Assembly (NCBI RefSeq): GCF_001441535.1
Contig: NZ_LMAU01000004.1
Location: forward strand, 1 to 64,000
DNA: 64,000 nt
Reading direction: 5' to 3'
Source of the DNA: Tsuneonella troitsensis
Lineage (GTDB): Bacteria; Pseudomonadota; Alphaproteobacteria; Sphingomonadales; Sphingomonadaceae
Shown: positions 26,418-35,726 of the stretch, one piece after another
Layout: every line of letters begins with the position of its first letter
Position numbering within the stretch: position 1 is the stretch's first letter
Made by a program: the position numbers and the translations under genes
Notes under the pieces: model-generated
The model's database searches: none
Told to the model about the DNA's origin: nothing
What the model saw: the letters and a program-made list of their open reading frames with translations, nothing else

Positions 26418-26927
26418 GTGGATATCGTCGACTGCATCTACGCCGACCACGCGCGCCAGCGCATGATGTTTTCCGCGCTGGACGAGGCGAAGGACGATCC
26501 CGACGCGCTCGGCAAGATCTTCACCAAGCTGAAGAACTATCTGGAAGCCCATGCCGAGGCGGAGGAGCGGTTCTTCTACCCCACCCTGCTCAAGAAGGGC
26601 AAAGGCGCGCTCGATTCAGACAGCGCGGAAGAGACCACCGAAGACGCGATCGACGATCACAACAAGATCGCCATCGCCGCGGAAGAAGCCATGCGCCACA
26701 AGCCGGGCTCGGAAATGTGGTGGCACTGGGTCGACCAGTGCAACTGCAACAACTCGTCGCACATGAGCGAGGAGGAGCGGCAGGGCCTCACCGATTTCCG
26801 CCGCACCGTTCCGCTCAAGACCCGCGTCGAACTCGCGATCCAGTACCTCGCCTTCCAGTCCGCGCACGAGGACGACTACGAGCGCAAGGTGAAGGACCCC
26901 GAAACCTACATCGAGAAGAACGACTAG
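26418..26927 (+). CDS. Hemerythrin-domain protein
   Basis: Protein of 169 residues, mainly helical. YADHARQRMMF near 10, HAEAEERFFYPTLL near 45 and DDHNKIAIAAEEAM near 79 supply the His and Glu residues of a hemerythrin-like di-iron site. Such proteins bind oxygen or nitric oxide, or sense iron and redox state. A CNCNNSSHMSEEE segment near 111 could offer further ligands. The start is GTG at 26418. It converges with folP. Confidence 0.88.
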   Translation: MDIVDCIYADHARQRMMFSALDEAKDDPDALGKIFTKLKNYLEAHAEAEERFFYPTLLKKGKGALDSDSAEETTEDAIDDHNKIAIAAEEAMRHKPGSEMWWHWVDQCNCNNSSHMSEEERQGLTDFRRTVPLKTRVELAIQYLAFQSAHEDDYERKVKDPETYIEKND

Positions 26928-26944
26928 GCAGGACCGGCCGGGGG

Positions 26945-28057
26945 TTACTCCGCCAGCATCGAGAAATCGGTCAGGGCCGCATCGCGAAGGCCGCGCCACA
27001 CATTGCGCGCCTGAACCGTCTCGGCGACATCGTGGACGCGGATGAGCTGGAACCCGGCGTCCATGGCCTTCACGGCGAGCGCGATGCTTCCGCCCAACCG
27101 TTCGTGCGCGGCGACCTCGCCCGACAATGCGCCGATCATCCGTTTGCGGCTGGCGCCGAACATCAGCGGCTGCCCGAGTGCGTGGAACAGCGCAAGCGCG
27201 TTCACGATCGCCAGGTTGTCGCCAAGGGTCTTGCCGAACCCGATACCCGGATCGAGGACGATCCTGTCCCGCGGGATGCCGGCCGCGATCGCCTCGTCCC
27301 GCCGGCCCGCGAGCCAGTCGAACACATCGAAAACGACATTGTCGTAATCGCCGTCCGAGTGCAGGTCGTCGCCGTTTCCGGGCGCGTGCATCAGCACGAC
27401 CGGGCACGCACGTGCCGCCACCAGCTCCGTCATCGTCGGATCGTGCCGCAAGGCGGATACGTCGTTCGCCATGTGCGCCCCGGCGTCGAGCGCGGCGTTC
27501 AGTACGGCCGCGCGCCGCGTATCGACGCTGATTGCGGCCCCCATAGCCGCGCAGTATTCGACGGCCGGAATCACACGCGCGATCTCGTCGCCTTCCCAGA
27601 CCGCTGCCGCGCCCGGCCGGGTGCTTTCGCCGCCGATATCGACCAGGGCCGCCCCTGCTTCGAGCATCCGCGCCGCATGGGCAGCGCCTTCCTCCGGTCG
27701 GTCGAAAAACGCGCCGCCGTCCGAGAAGCTGTCGGGCGTGACGTTGAGGATCCCCGCCACTTGCGGCTGATCGAGCCGGATCGTCCGCTCGCCGAGCTGG
27801 AGCGGCGGATGCGCCATGCGCAGGTTCGCCCACTGCGCTTCCGCCTCGGCGCCGAGGCTTTCAGGCAGGCCGGCGAAGGTCTCGGCAGCATCCCTGGGCG
27901 TGAAGCGCTGGCTCGACACCACCCTGCCCCCGCGCCTGACGATCGCGGCGAAGCGATGCGCGTAAACGAGTCCGCCAGCAAGCCGCACGGCGTCGCCGTC
28001 CTCGCCTTGCGGATTGGCCGCAAGTCCGATCGGGAAAAGATACAGTCGTTCGGTCAT
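26945..28057 (-). CDS. folP: Dihydropteroate synthase
   Basis: Condenses p-aminobenzoate with hydroxymethyldihydropterin pyrophosphate in folate synthesis. The enzyme core begins near residue 100 with VAGILNVTPDSFSDGG and continues with DIGGESTRPGA, ISVDTRRAAV, MHAPGN, DPGIGFGKT and GASRKRMIG. About 95 N-terminal residues are extra relative to the usual 280-residue enzyme; their role is unknown. ATG 28057 was chosen over 28075 because MTERLYLFPIG looks natural. It lies 31 bp behind the ccrM stop on the same strand. Confidence 0.94.
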   Translation of the reverse strand: MTERLYLFPIGLAANPQGEDGDAVRLAGGLVYAHRFAAIVRRGGRVVSSQRFTPRDAAETFAGLPESLGAEAEAQWANLRMAHPPLQLGERTIRLDQPQVAGILNVTPDSFSDGGAFFDRPEEGAAHAARMLEAGAALVDIGGESTRPGAAAVWEGDEIARVIPAVEYCAAMGAAISVDTRRAAVLNAALDAGAHMANDVSALRHDPTMTELVAARACPVVLMHAPGNGDDLHSDGDYDNVVFDVFDWLAGRRDEAIAAGIPRDRIVLDPGIGFGKTLGDNLAIVNALALFHALGQPLMFGASRKRMIGALSGEVAAHERLGGSIALAVKAMDAGFQLIRVHDVAETVQARNVWRGLRDAALTDFSMLAE

Positions 28058-28088
28058 GCGCGGGCCATCGCCCATGCCGCGAACGACA

Positions 28089-29485
<1,397 letters not shown>

Positions 29486-30181
29486 ATGGCTATCGAAGTG
29501 ATCGGCGCCGGCCTGGGCCGAAATGCGACATTCTCTACCAAATTTGCGCTCGAACATCTCGGGTTCGGTCCGTGCCACCATATGTCCGAAGTCTTCGCCG
29601 ACGCGCGGCGACAGCTGCCGCTGTGGCTCGATGTGGTGGCCGGGCGGCCGGATTGGGAGGAAGTTTTTCGCGGCTTTCGGTCCACCACCGATTACCCGGC
29701 CTGCAGCTATTGGCGCGAGCTTGCGGATCATTATCCGCAAGCGAAAGTCGTGCTCACGGTTCGCGATCCCGATAGCTGGTTCGAGTCCGTCAGCGAGACG
29801 ATCTTCTCCGAAGCGATGCAGGACGGGCTGAAGGGAACTCCCGCAGGTGCCATGATGCAGGGGGTCATATTCGCGCATTTCGGCGGCGGCGACATCACCG
29901 ATCGCGCTTTCATGACAGACTGGTACGTCCGTCGGAACCAGAGCGTTATCGACGGCTTGCCGGAAGAGCGGTTGCTGGTGTTCCACCCGCGCGACGGCTG
30001 GGAGCCTCTGTGCGGCTTTCTGGGAGTGCCGGTCCCCGCGCAATCCTTCCCGCGGGTGAACAGCCGCGACGAACTGCAGCACGCGAACGCGGAAGCGGGC
30101 GGGATACCTTCCGATCCGATCAGCGCCGAGGAATTCGGCAGGCGCTATATCGAGGAATTGCGCGCTAAGGCCTTCGCCTAG
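29486..30181 (+). CDS. Sulfotransferase family protein
   Basis: Protein of 231 residues. IEVIGAGLGRNATFSTKFALEHLG (3-26) is a P-loop-like 5' PAPS-binding segment and VVLTVRDPDSWFESV near 90 is the 3'-phosphate region, as in the Sulfotransfer_4 group. It probably transfers sulfate from PAPS to an unknown acceptor. The 3' end overlaps rnhB convergently by 4 bp. Confidence 0.85.
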   Translation: MAIEVIGAGLGRNATFSTKFALEHLGFGPCHHMSEVFADARRQLPLWLDVVAGRPDWEEVFRGFRSTTDYPACSYWRELADHYPQAKVVLTVRDPDSWFESVSETIFSEAMQDGLKGTPAGAMMQGVIFAHFGGGDITDRAFMTDWYVRRNQSVIDGLPEERLLVFHPRDGWEPLCGFLGVPVPAQSFPRVNSRDELQHANAEAGGIPSDPISAEEFGRRYIEELRAKAFA

Positions 30182-30807
30182 GCGGCGAACAGGTCTGCCT
30201 GCGCCACGGGTGCGAAGCTGCGGCGATGGAGCGGGCACGGGCCGTGCTCGCGCAGGGCCGCGAGGTGCTCGGGCGAGCCGTACCCCTTGTTGCGCTCCCA
30301 GCCATAATGCGGATGCGCCTGCGCATAGTCGCGCATCAGGCGGTCGCGCCATTCCTTCGCGACGATGCTCGCCGCGCCGATCGCCGGATCCTTGCCGTCT
30401 CCGCCGACGATGGGGCGCGCCGGCCAGCGCCATTCTGGGCGTCTGCCCTGGGGCGTGAGATTGCCGTCGATCCGCACGTCGTCGGGATCGCGGCCCAGCA
30501 CCTCCGCCAAGCGGCTTACCGCGAGCGTCATCGCCAGCATCGTGGCGCCGAAGATGTTGAGCCGGTCGATATCCTCGACCTCCACCACGCCGACCGCCCA
30601 AGCGCAGCGGCGGCGGACCCGCTGGTCGAGCACGGCGCGGGTGGCTGCGCACAGCTTCTTGGAATCGTCGAGGCCCGCAGGACGGGGCTTGCATAGCACG
30701 ACCGCCGCGGCGACAACCGGCCCTGCGAGCGGACCGCGCCCGGCCTCGTCGACCCCGACTACGATCGGGCCGGACCCAAACTCCAATTGAGGTGTTCCTG
30801 CCAACAT
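30178..30807 (-). CDS. rnhB: Ribonuclease HII
   Basis: Removes RNA from RNA/DNA hybrids and single ribonucleotides from DNA. The 209-residue protein shows VGVDEAGRGPLAGPVVAAAV (17-36) with the Asp-Glu pair, DDSKKL near 52, a third acidic residue in RIDGNLTP and the fourth in VAKEWRDRLM. Its ATG is head to head with the next gene and shares the bases CATG at 30805-30808. Confidence 0.95.
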   Translation of the reverse strand: MLAGTPQLEFGSGPIVVGVDEAGRGPLAGPVVAAAVVLCKPRPAGLDDSKKLCAATRAVLDQRVRRRCAWAVGVVEVEDIDRLNIFGATMLAMTLAVSRLAEVLGRDPDDVRIDGNLTPQGRRPEWRWPARPIVGGDGKDPAIGAASIVAKEWRDRLMRDYAQAHPHYGWERNKGYGSPEHLAALREHGPCPLHRRSFAPVAQADLFAA

Positions 30808-31990
30808 GACCTACAGACCCAGCGTTCTCGCCCTCATATCCATCAGCGCATTCGCTGCAACAAGCTGCGGCGCCCAGGCAACGGGGGAAACCTCTGCCGA
30901 GGCGCGCTCAACGCAGGCGCCGTCGACGGCTGCTGCGGTCAGCACCGCACGCGATTTTTCGACGAAAGAACACGGCACTTTCGACGAGGCTTGGGCCGCG
31001 GCGTTCGTTCCGGGTACCGAATACCTTGCGATCACCGAACGGGGCGGGAAGATCAAGCTGCGCTGGCCCGATGGTACGATCCGGGAAGTTTCGGGTGCGC
31101 CGGCCGTCGACTACGGCGGCCAGGGCGGCCTTGGCGATATCGCGTTCCTCCCGGCGAGCGGCGGCGGTTCCAGCTATCCGGTCTATCTGAGCTGGGCGGA
31201 AGCGGGTGACGGCGAAACGCGCGGGGCAGCGGTGGGGCGCGGCGTCCTCACCATCAATGAAGGCAGCGCGTCGATCAGTGGCCTTCAGGTCATCTGGCGC
31301 CAGCCGAAAGTAACCGGACGCGGGCACTATTCGCACCGCATTGCCATTTCGCCGGACGGCCGCCACCTGTTCGTCGCCAGCGGCGACCGGCAGAAGATGG
31401 ACCCGGCACAGGACACGTCGAACAACATTGGCTCGATCGTCCGCCTCAACCTCGATGGCACCCCCGCCGCGGACAACGCTTTCGCGGGCCAGGCCGGCAA
31501 GGCGCAGGACATCTGGAGCTATGGCCACCGCAACACGCTGGGCATCGCGTTCGACGGCCAGGGGCGCCTGTGGAACATCGAACACGGACCGGCCGGCGGC
31601 GACGAGATCAACCTGATCCGCAAGGGCGCGAATTACGGCTGGCCCGTGGTCTCCGAAGGCGATCACTATGATGGGCGCGAGATTCCGCCGCATTCGACCC
31701 GGCCCGAATTCGCCGCGCCCGCGATCAGCTGGAACCCCGTCATCGCGCCGGGAGACTTCGTCATCTATTCGGGCAAGCTGTGGCCCGAGTGGAAGGGCCA
31801 GGCCATCATCGGCGCGATGAAGCCGAGCGCGCTGGTCCGCGTGGCGTTCGACGGCACGACGGGCCGCGAAGTCGCTCGCGTGCCGATGGATCGGCGCATT
31901 CGCGAAGTGGTCGAAGGCCCCGACGGCGCGCTGTGGCTGCTGGAAGACAAGGCCGGCGGACGCTTGCTGGAAATTCGACCCACGCGTTAA
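30806..31990 (+). CDS. PQQ-dependent sugar dehydrogenase, lipoprotein
   Basis: Protein of 394 residues of the soluble aldose dehydrogenase (Ylii/GDH-B, beta-propeller) family. The signal peptide ends in a lipobox-like AATSC (Cys near 21), suggesting an outer-membrane or periplasmic lipoprotein. GGQGGLGDIAF, the catalytic-base region GRGHYSHRIAISPDGRHLF, GHRNTLGIAFDGQGRLWNIEHGPAGGDEIN and GANYGWPVVSEGDHYDG are family hallmarks and PQQ/Ca contacts. It likely oxidises aldoses with PQQ as cofactor. SD GAGGTG lies 11 nt upstream. The start overlaps the rnhB start. Confidence 0.93.
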   Translation: MTYRPSVLALISISAFAATSCGAQATGETSAEARSTQAPSTAAAVSTARDFSTKEHGTFDEAWAAAFVPGTEYLAITERGGKIKLRWPDGTIREVSGAPAVDYGGQGGLGDIAFLPASGGGSSYPVYLSWAEAGDGETRGAAVGRGVLTINEGSASISGLQVIWRQPKVTGRGHYSHRIAISPDGRHLFVASGDRQKMDPAQDTSNNIGSIVRLNLDGTPAADNAFAGQAGKAQDIWSYGHRNTLGIAFDGQGRLWNIEHGPAGGDEINLIRKGANYGWPVVSEGDHYDGREIPPHSTRPEFAAPAISWNPVIAPGDFVIYSGKLWPEWKGQAIIGAMKPSALVRVAFDGTTGREVARVPMDRRIREVVEGPDGALWLLEDKAGGRLLEIRPTR

Positions 31991-32032
31991 CGCTCGACAG
32001 TCGGCAAGCGCGGCCCTATCGGCCCGCGCCCA

Positions 32033-32560
32033 ATGCCGACGATCGTGCCCCTGTCCGCGGTAGAACCGCAACTGGTCGAGCAACTGCTCGATGCCGCGTT
32101 CGAGCCCGAGCGCCGGCAGCGTATGTCGTATCGCATCCGCGAGGGCGTGGAGTGGTTGCCCGCGCTCAGTTTCGCTGCCCTCGACGACGATGACTGGCTG
32201 GTGGGCTCTATCCAGGTCTGGCCGGTCGCCTTGCGCGCACCGGAAGGCAAGGCGCATCCGTTGCTGATGGTGGGACCGGTCGCGGTGATGCCGGGCCACC
32301 AGGGCGAAGGATACGGCAAGGCGCTGATGGCCGCCTCGCTCGGCGCGATCGATCCGGCGGCCGCCCTGCCCCAGGTCCTGATCGGCGATGCACCGTATTA
32401 TGGCCGGTTCGGGTTCGCCGAGGCGCCGCGCGGATGGACCTGTCCCGGGCCGTGGGACCCTGCGCGCCTGCTGGTGCGGTGCGCCAATTCTGCCGTGCTG
32501 CCCAAGCACGGTTCGCTCGGCCCGTGGTTCCCGAGCGACAGGCACGACTTGGCGAACTGA
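32033..32560 (+). CDS. GNAT-family N-acetyltransferase
   Basis: Protein of 175 residues. VGPVAVMPGHQGEGYGKALM near 82 is the acetyl-CoA motif A, and GDAPYYGRFGFAEAP is the characteristic C-terminal part of the YhbS-like group that may act on small molecules or proteins. Starts 42 bp after the sugar dehydrogenase. Confidence 0.88.
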   Translation: MPTIVPLSAVEPQLVEQLLDAAFEPERRQRMSYRIREGVEWLPALSFAALDDDDWLVGSIQVWPVALRAPEGKAHPLLMVGPVAVMPGHQGEGYGKALMAASLGAIDPAAALPQVLIGDAPYYGRFGFAEAPRGWTCPGPWDPARLLVRCANSAVLPKHGSLGPWFPSDRHDLAN

Positions 32561-32585
32561 CGCGCTTCTGGCATCGCCCAGACCG

Positions 32586-33131
32586 ATGCCATACGAGCCG
32601 CCCCCCGAGATTGCCGGACTGTCGCTCGCCCAACTGGCCGAGGCGGTGGCAAGCCGCAAGCTGCCCCCGGTCGAGCAGTGGTCTCCCGCCGCGACCGGCG
32701 ATAGCCACATGGCGATCCGGGCCGACGGGAGCTGGACCCACGAAGGCAGTCCGATCTCCCGACCCGCGATGGTCCGTTCGTTCGCCTCGCTTCTGGTGCG
32801 AGACGGCGACGGCCACTGGCTGGTGACCCCGGTGCAGAAGCTGTCGATCGATGTCGAGGATGCGGCTTTCGTCGCGACCGACCTGGTCGAACGCGACGGC
32901 GCGCTCGCCTTTCGGCTCAACACCGACGAGATCGTGATCGCCGGGCCCGATCACCCGCTGATCGCTCGCGGCGACGCCGAAACGCCCGCGCTCTACCTCG
33001 GTGTTCGGCGGGGGTGTGAGGCGCGGCTCAACCGGTCGACGTACGAACAGCTCGCCCGGCTCGCGATCGACCGGGGCGACGGCTGGTGGGTGTCGAGCGA
33101 GGGCTCGACCTTTTCGCTGGTGCCAGAATGA
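32586..33131 (+). CDS. DUF1285 protein
   Basis: Protein of 181 residues. HMAIRADGSWTHEGSPISRPAMVRSFASLLVRD and LVTPVQKLSIDVEDAAFVA are typical of DUF1285, a soluble family with PH-like and split-barrel folds and no known biochemical role. Its TGA overlaps the start of the NUDIX gene (ATGA), and cca follows, an arrangement common in alphaproteobacteria. The ATG at 32586 was chosen from family length. Confidence 0.88.
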   Translation: MPYEPPPEIAGLSLAQLAEAVASRKLPPVEQWSPAATGDSHMAIRADGSWTHEGSPISRPAMVRSFASLLVRDGDGHWLVTPVQKLSIDVEDAAFVATDLVERDGALAFRLNTDEIVIAGPDHPLIARGDAETPALYLGVRRGCEARLNRSTYEQLARLAIDRGDGWWVSSEGSTFSLVPE

Positions 33132-33727
33132 GCGCGCTGTTCGACCGGCTGACGCGCGTGTTCGAGGCCGGTCATGCGCGCGACGTCGAGCTGCTGACCG
33201 ACGTGATGGCGCCGCCCGACCTGCTGCGTCCGGCGGCCGTGCTGATCGCGGTCACCGAACGAGGCGAGCCGGGCGTGCTTGTGACCCACCGCCCCGAAAC
33301 GATGCGCAGCCACGCGGGCCAGGCCGCATTTCCCGGCGGCAAGATCGATCCTGGCGAGGACGCGATTGAGGCCGCACTGCGCGAGGCGCACGAGGAGCTG
33401 GGCATCCACCCGCGCGACGTCCGCGTGATTGGCGCCTCCGACCCTTTCCGGACTCGCACCGGCTACGACGTGACACCGGTTTTAGCGGTCGTCCCGCCCG
33501 ACTTGCCGATCGTCCCGAACCCCGACGAGGTGGCCGACTGGTTCGAGCCGCCGCTGGCGTATGTGCTCGACCCCGCCAATCGCACGCCCCGAACGGTCGA
33601 ATGGGAAGGTGCGCCGCGCACCTATTTCGAGATCGTCTGGCAGCAGCACCGCATCTGGGGCGTGACCGCCGCGATCATCGGCAACCTGTCGCGGCGCCTC
33701 GAATTGGCCGAGCTGTTCGATGGCTGA
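33128..33727 (+). CDS. CoA pyrophosphatase, NUDIX family
   Basis: Protein of 199 residues. The NUDIX box is GGKIDPGEDAIEAALREAHEELGI (near 75-98), preceded by RSHAGQAAFPGG, which is specific to the CoA pyrophosphatase (NudL/Nudt7) branch. It likely hydrolyses CoA derivatives to 3',5'-ADP and 4'-phosphopantetheine. Coupled at both ends: ATGA with DUF1285 and an 8-bp overlap with cca. Confidence 0.92.
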   Translation: MSALFDRLTRVFEAGHARDVELLTDVMAPPDLLRPAAVLIAVTERGEPGVLVTHRPETMRSHAGQAAFPGGKIDPGEDAIEAALREAHEELGIHPRDVRVIGASDPFRTRTGYDVTPVLAVVPPDLPIVPNPDEVADWFEPPLAYVLDPANRTPRTVEWEGAPRTYFEIVWQQHRIWGVTAAIIGNLSRRLELAELFDG

Positions 33728-34916
33728 ATCGACTCCCACAAGCCTGCCAGCAGCCGAGTGGACATCGCGGCCGCAGCTCGCGAAACTCGTCGAGGCGCTG
33801 GGACCGGGCAACGCCCGGTGGGTCGGTGGGGCGGTGCGCGACACGCTGCTTGGTGCGCCCGTCCACGATATCGACGCGGCGACGCCGCTCAAGCCAGTGG
33901 AGGTGATCGACCGGCTGGACGCAGTCGGGATCCGCACGATCCCCACGGGCATCGATCACGGCACGGTGACCGCGATCGTCGAGGGCGGCAATGTCGAGAT
34001 CACGACCCTGCGACACGACGTCTCGACCGACGGGCGGCGCGCCACCGTCGCCTTCGCGAGCGACTGGAAGGACGATGCGGCGCGGCGCGATTTCACGATC
34101 AACGCGCTCTACGCCGATCCGCACACGCTTGAGGTCCACGACTACTTCGGCGGCGTGGCGGATCTTGCCGCCCGCCGCGTGCGCTTCATCGGCGATGCGC
34201 GCCAGCGCATTCGCGAGGATTACCTGCGGATCCTGCGCTACTTTCGCTTCCAGTCCCGGTTCGGATCGCAGCTCGATGCCGAGGCGGAAGAGGCCTGCGC
34301 CGAGCTCGCATCGAGCCTGAAGGGCCTGAGCCGCGAGCGAGTTGGTTGGGAGTTGCAGAACCTCTTGGCCCTGCCCGATCCTTCGGCAACCGTCGCCCGG
34401 ATGCGCGAACTGGGCGTGTTGCAGGTGATCCTGCCCGAAGCGGGCAAGCATGAGGTCGAGCGGCTGGGCCAGCTCGTGGCGGCCGAAACCGCCCACGGCG
34501 TCGCGCCCGACGCGATGAGGCGGCTTGCGGCACTGCTACCGGCGGTGCCCCCCGTGGGTGAAAGCGTCGCGGCCCGGTTGCGGCTGTCGCGCAGCCAGCG
34601 CGAGCGGCTGGCCTGCGTTGCCGCGCGCGACATGCGCGACGGCGACAATCCCCGCGCGCTCGCTTACGCCGTGGGCGTGCCCTGCGCGATCGACCGCCTG
34701 CTGATGACGGGAGCCGACCCCGCACCGCTGACTGGTTGGGAGCCGCCGATGCTGCCGCTCAAGGGTGGCGAGATCGTGGCCAGTGGTGTTGCGGCGGGGC
34801 CGGAAGTCGCCCGCATCCTGCGCTCCGTCGAGCGCCAGTGGGTCGACGAGGGCTTTCCCGATCGCGCACGGGTCGAGGCGATCCTGGCGGAATATCTGTC
34901 GGCCCGTCCCGTTTAA
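33720..34916 (+). CDS. cca: CCA tRNA nucleotidyltransferase / poly(A) polymerase family
   Basis: Class II nucleotidyltransferase of 398 residues. WVGGAVRDTLLG near 38, the metal Asp pair in VHDIDAATPLKP, GTVTAIVEGGNVEITTLR, RDFTINALYADP and RIREDYLRILRYFRF are the successive motifs of the head and neck. It repairs or adds the 3' CCA of tRNA. The tRNA-Val gene in this window already encodes CCA, so repair is a reasonable role. Confidence 0.94.
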   Translation: MAESTPTSLPAAEWTSRPQLAKLVEALGPGNARWVGGAVRDTLLGAPVHDIDAATPLKPVEVIDRLDAVGIRTIPTGIDHGTVTAIVEGGNVEITTLRHDVSTDGRRATVAFASDWKDDAARRDFTINALYADPHTLEVHDYFGGVADLAARRVRFIGDARQRIREDYLRILRYFRFQSRFGSQLDAEAEEACAELASSLKGLSRERVGWELQNLLALPDPSATVARMRELGVLQVILPEAGKHEVERLGQLVAAETAHGVAPDAMRRLAALLPAVPPVGESVAARLRLSRSQRERLACVAARDMRDGDNPRALAYAVGVPCAIDRLLMTGADPAPLTGWEPPMLPLKGGEIVASGVAAGPEVARILRSVERQWVDEGFPDRARVEAILAEYLSARPV

Positions 34917-35130
34917 CCGTCAGCCTGCCCCCTCGAAGGTTGCCTGCGGGCGGCCCCAACGCTTTCTTGATCTTGGCCCATCGCGGCCATCTTGTGCGAG
35001 CGACCGTCCGGTCGTGGCCCTGCCTCGCAGGGCGCCATGCCTGCCAGAAACGCAAGGCTTTTCAACGCACACCCCTTTCCTGCCCCGCAAGGTCTTACGA
35101 CCGGGGGCGTCGAATACGGAGACAAAGATC

Positions 35131-35643
35131 ATGAAGCTTGCAAGACTGGCCGTTTCGGCCGCCCTCGCCACCGTTATCCTGCCTGCTGCAGCGTTCGCGC
35201 AGGTTGCCGCCGGTGCGAAAGTCTATGGATCGGACGGTGCGGAAGTGGGTACGGTCGTCAGCGTCGCAGGCGGCGTGGTGACCGTCGACACCGGGACTCA
35301 CAAGGCACCCCTGCCTGAAAACGCGTTCGCAACCAGCGACAAGGGTCCGACGATCACCGTCACCAAGGCTCAGGTCGATTCGATGATGGCCGAACAGCTT
35401 GCAGCCGCAGCGGCCAAGCGCGATGCCGCGCTCGTCGCGGGCACCGCTGTCGCCACCGCGAACGGTACCCCGACCGGCACCATCAAGTCCGTCGAAGGCG
35501 ATGCCGTCGTGCTCGAAAGTCCGAGCGGCGCCGTGGCGCTGAAGCGCGAGCACTTCGCGGTAAATGCGCAGGGCGCGTTGGTGGCACTGTTCACCGCAGA
35601 CCAGATTGCCGCCGCCGCTTCGACCGGCCAAGCGAGCGAATAA
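35131..35643 (+). CDS. Exported protein with two PRC/KOW-like repeats
   Basis: Protein of 170 residues with a signal peptide (cleavage near AFAQ, residue 23) and GGAG 8 nt upstream of the ATG. Two similar units follow: VAAGAKVYGSDGAEVGTVVSVAGGVVTVDTG (about 24-54) and LVAGTAVATANGTPTGTIKSVEGDAVVLESP (about 100-130), each ending in a short basic or proline segment and a Phe-Ala. This is a small beta-rich periplasmic protein of unknown function, followed by a strong terminator. Confidence 0.82.
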   Translation: MKLARLAVSAALATVILPAAAFAQVAAGAKVYGSDGAEVGTVVSVAGGVVTVDTGTHKAPLPENAFATSDKGPTITVTKAQVDSMMAEQLAAAAAKRDAALVAGTAVATANGTPTGTIKSVEGDAVVLESPSGAVALKREHFAVNAQGALVALFTADQIAAAASTGQASE

Positions 35644-35681
35644 CCGGACGGCTCAAAACCCCTCGAGCCCTTCGGGTCGCG

Positions 35682-35725
35682 AACGGGTCGGCAGCGGAAA
35701 AATCCGCGGCCGGCCCGTTCTTTTT
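35682..35725 (+). terminator. Strong intrinsic terminator
   Basis: AACGGGTCGGC (35682-35692) pairs with GCCGGCCCGTT (35709-35719), with an inner GCGG-AAAAAT-CCGC hairpin, followed by C and TTTTT (35721-35725). It closes the transcript of the exported repeat protein and ends 1 bp before the parC stop codon on the other strand. Confidence 0.85.
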
Positions 35726-35726
35726 G

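Noticed and set aside
29729-29737. Near-match DnaA box TTATCCGCA inside the sulfotransferase gene
   Set aside because: One mismatch and within coding sequence; the exact box at 29249 is the only one I credit.
30908-32923. 671-codon reverse open frame
   Set aside because: Antisense to the sugar dehydrogenase, GNAT and DUF1285 genes, all of which have clear family motifs.
35001-35033. Two GC-rich hairpins (CGACCG/CGGTCG and GCCCTGC/GCAGGGC) after cca
   Set aside because: No T-run follows and such short GC dyads are frequent here; not strong enough to call a terminator or riboswitch.
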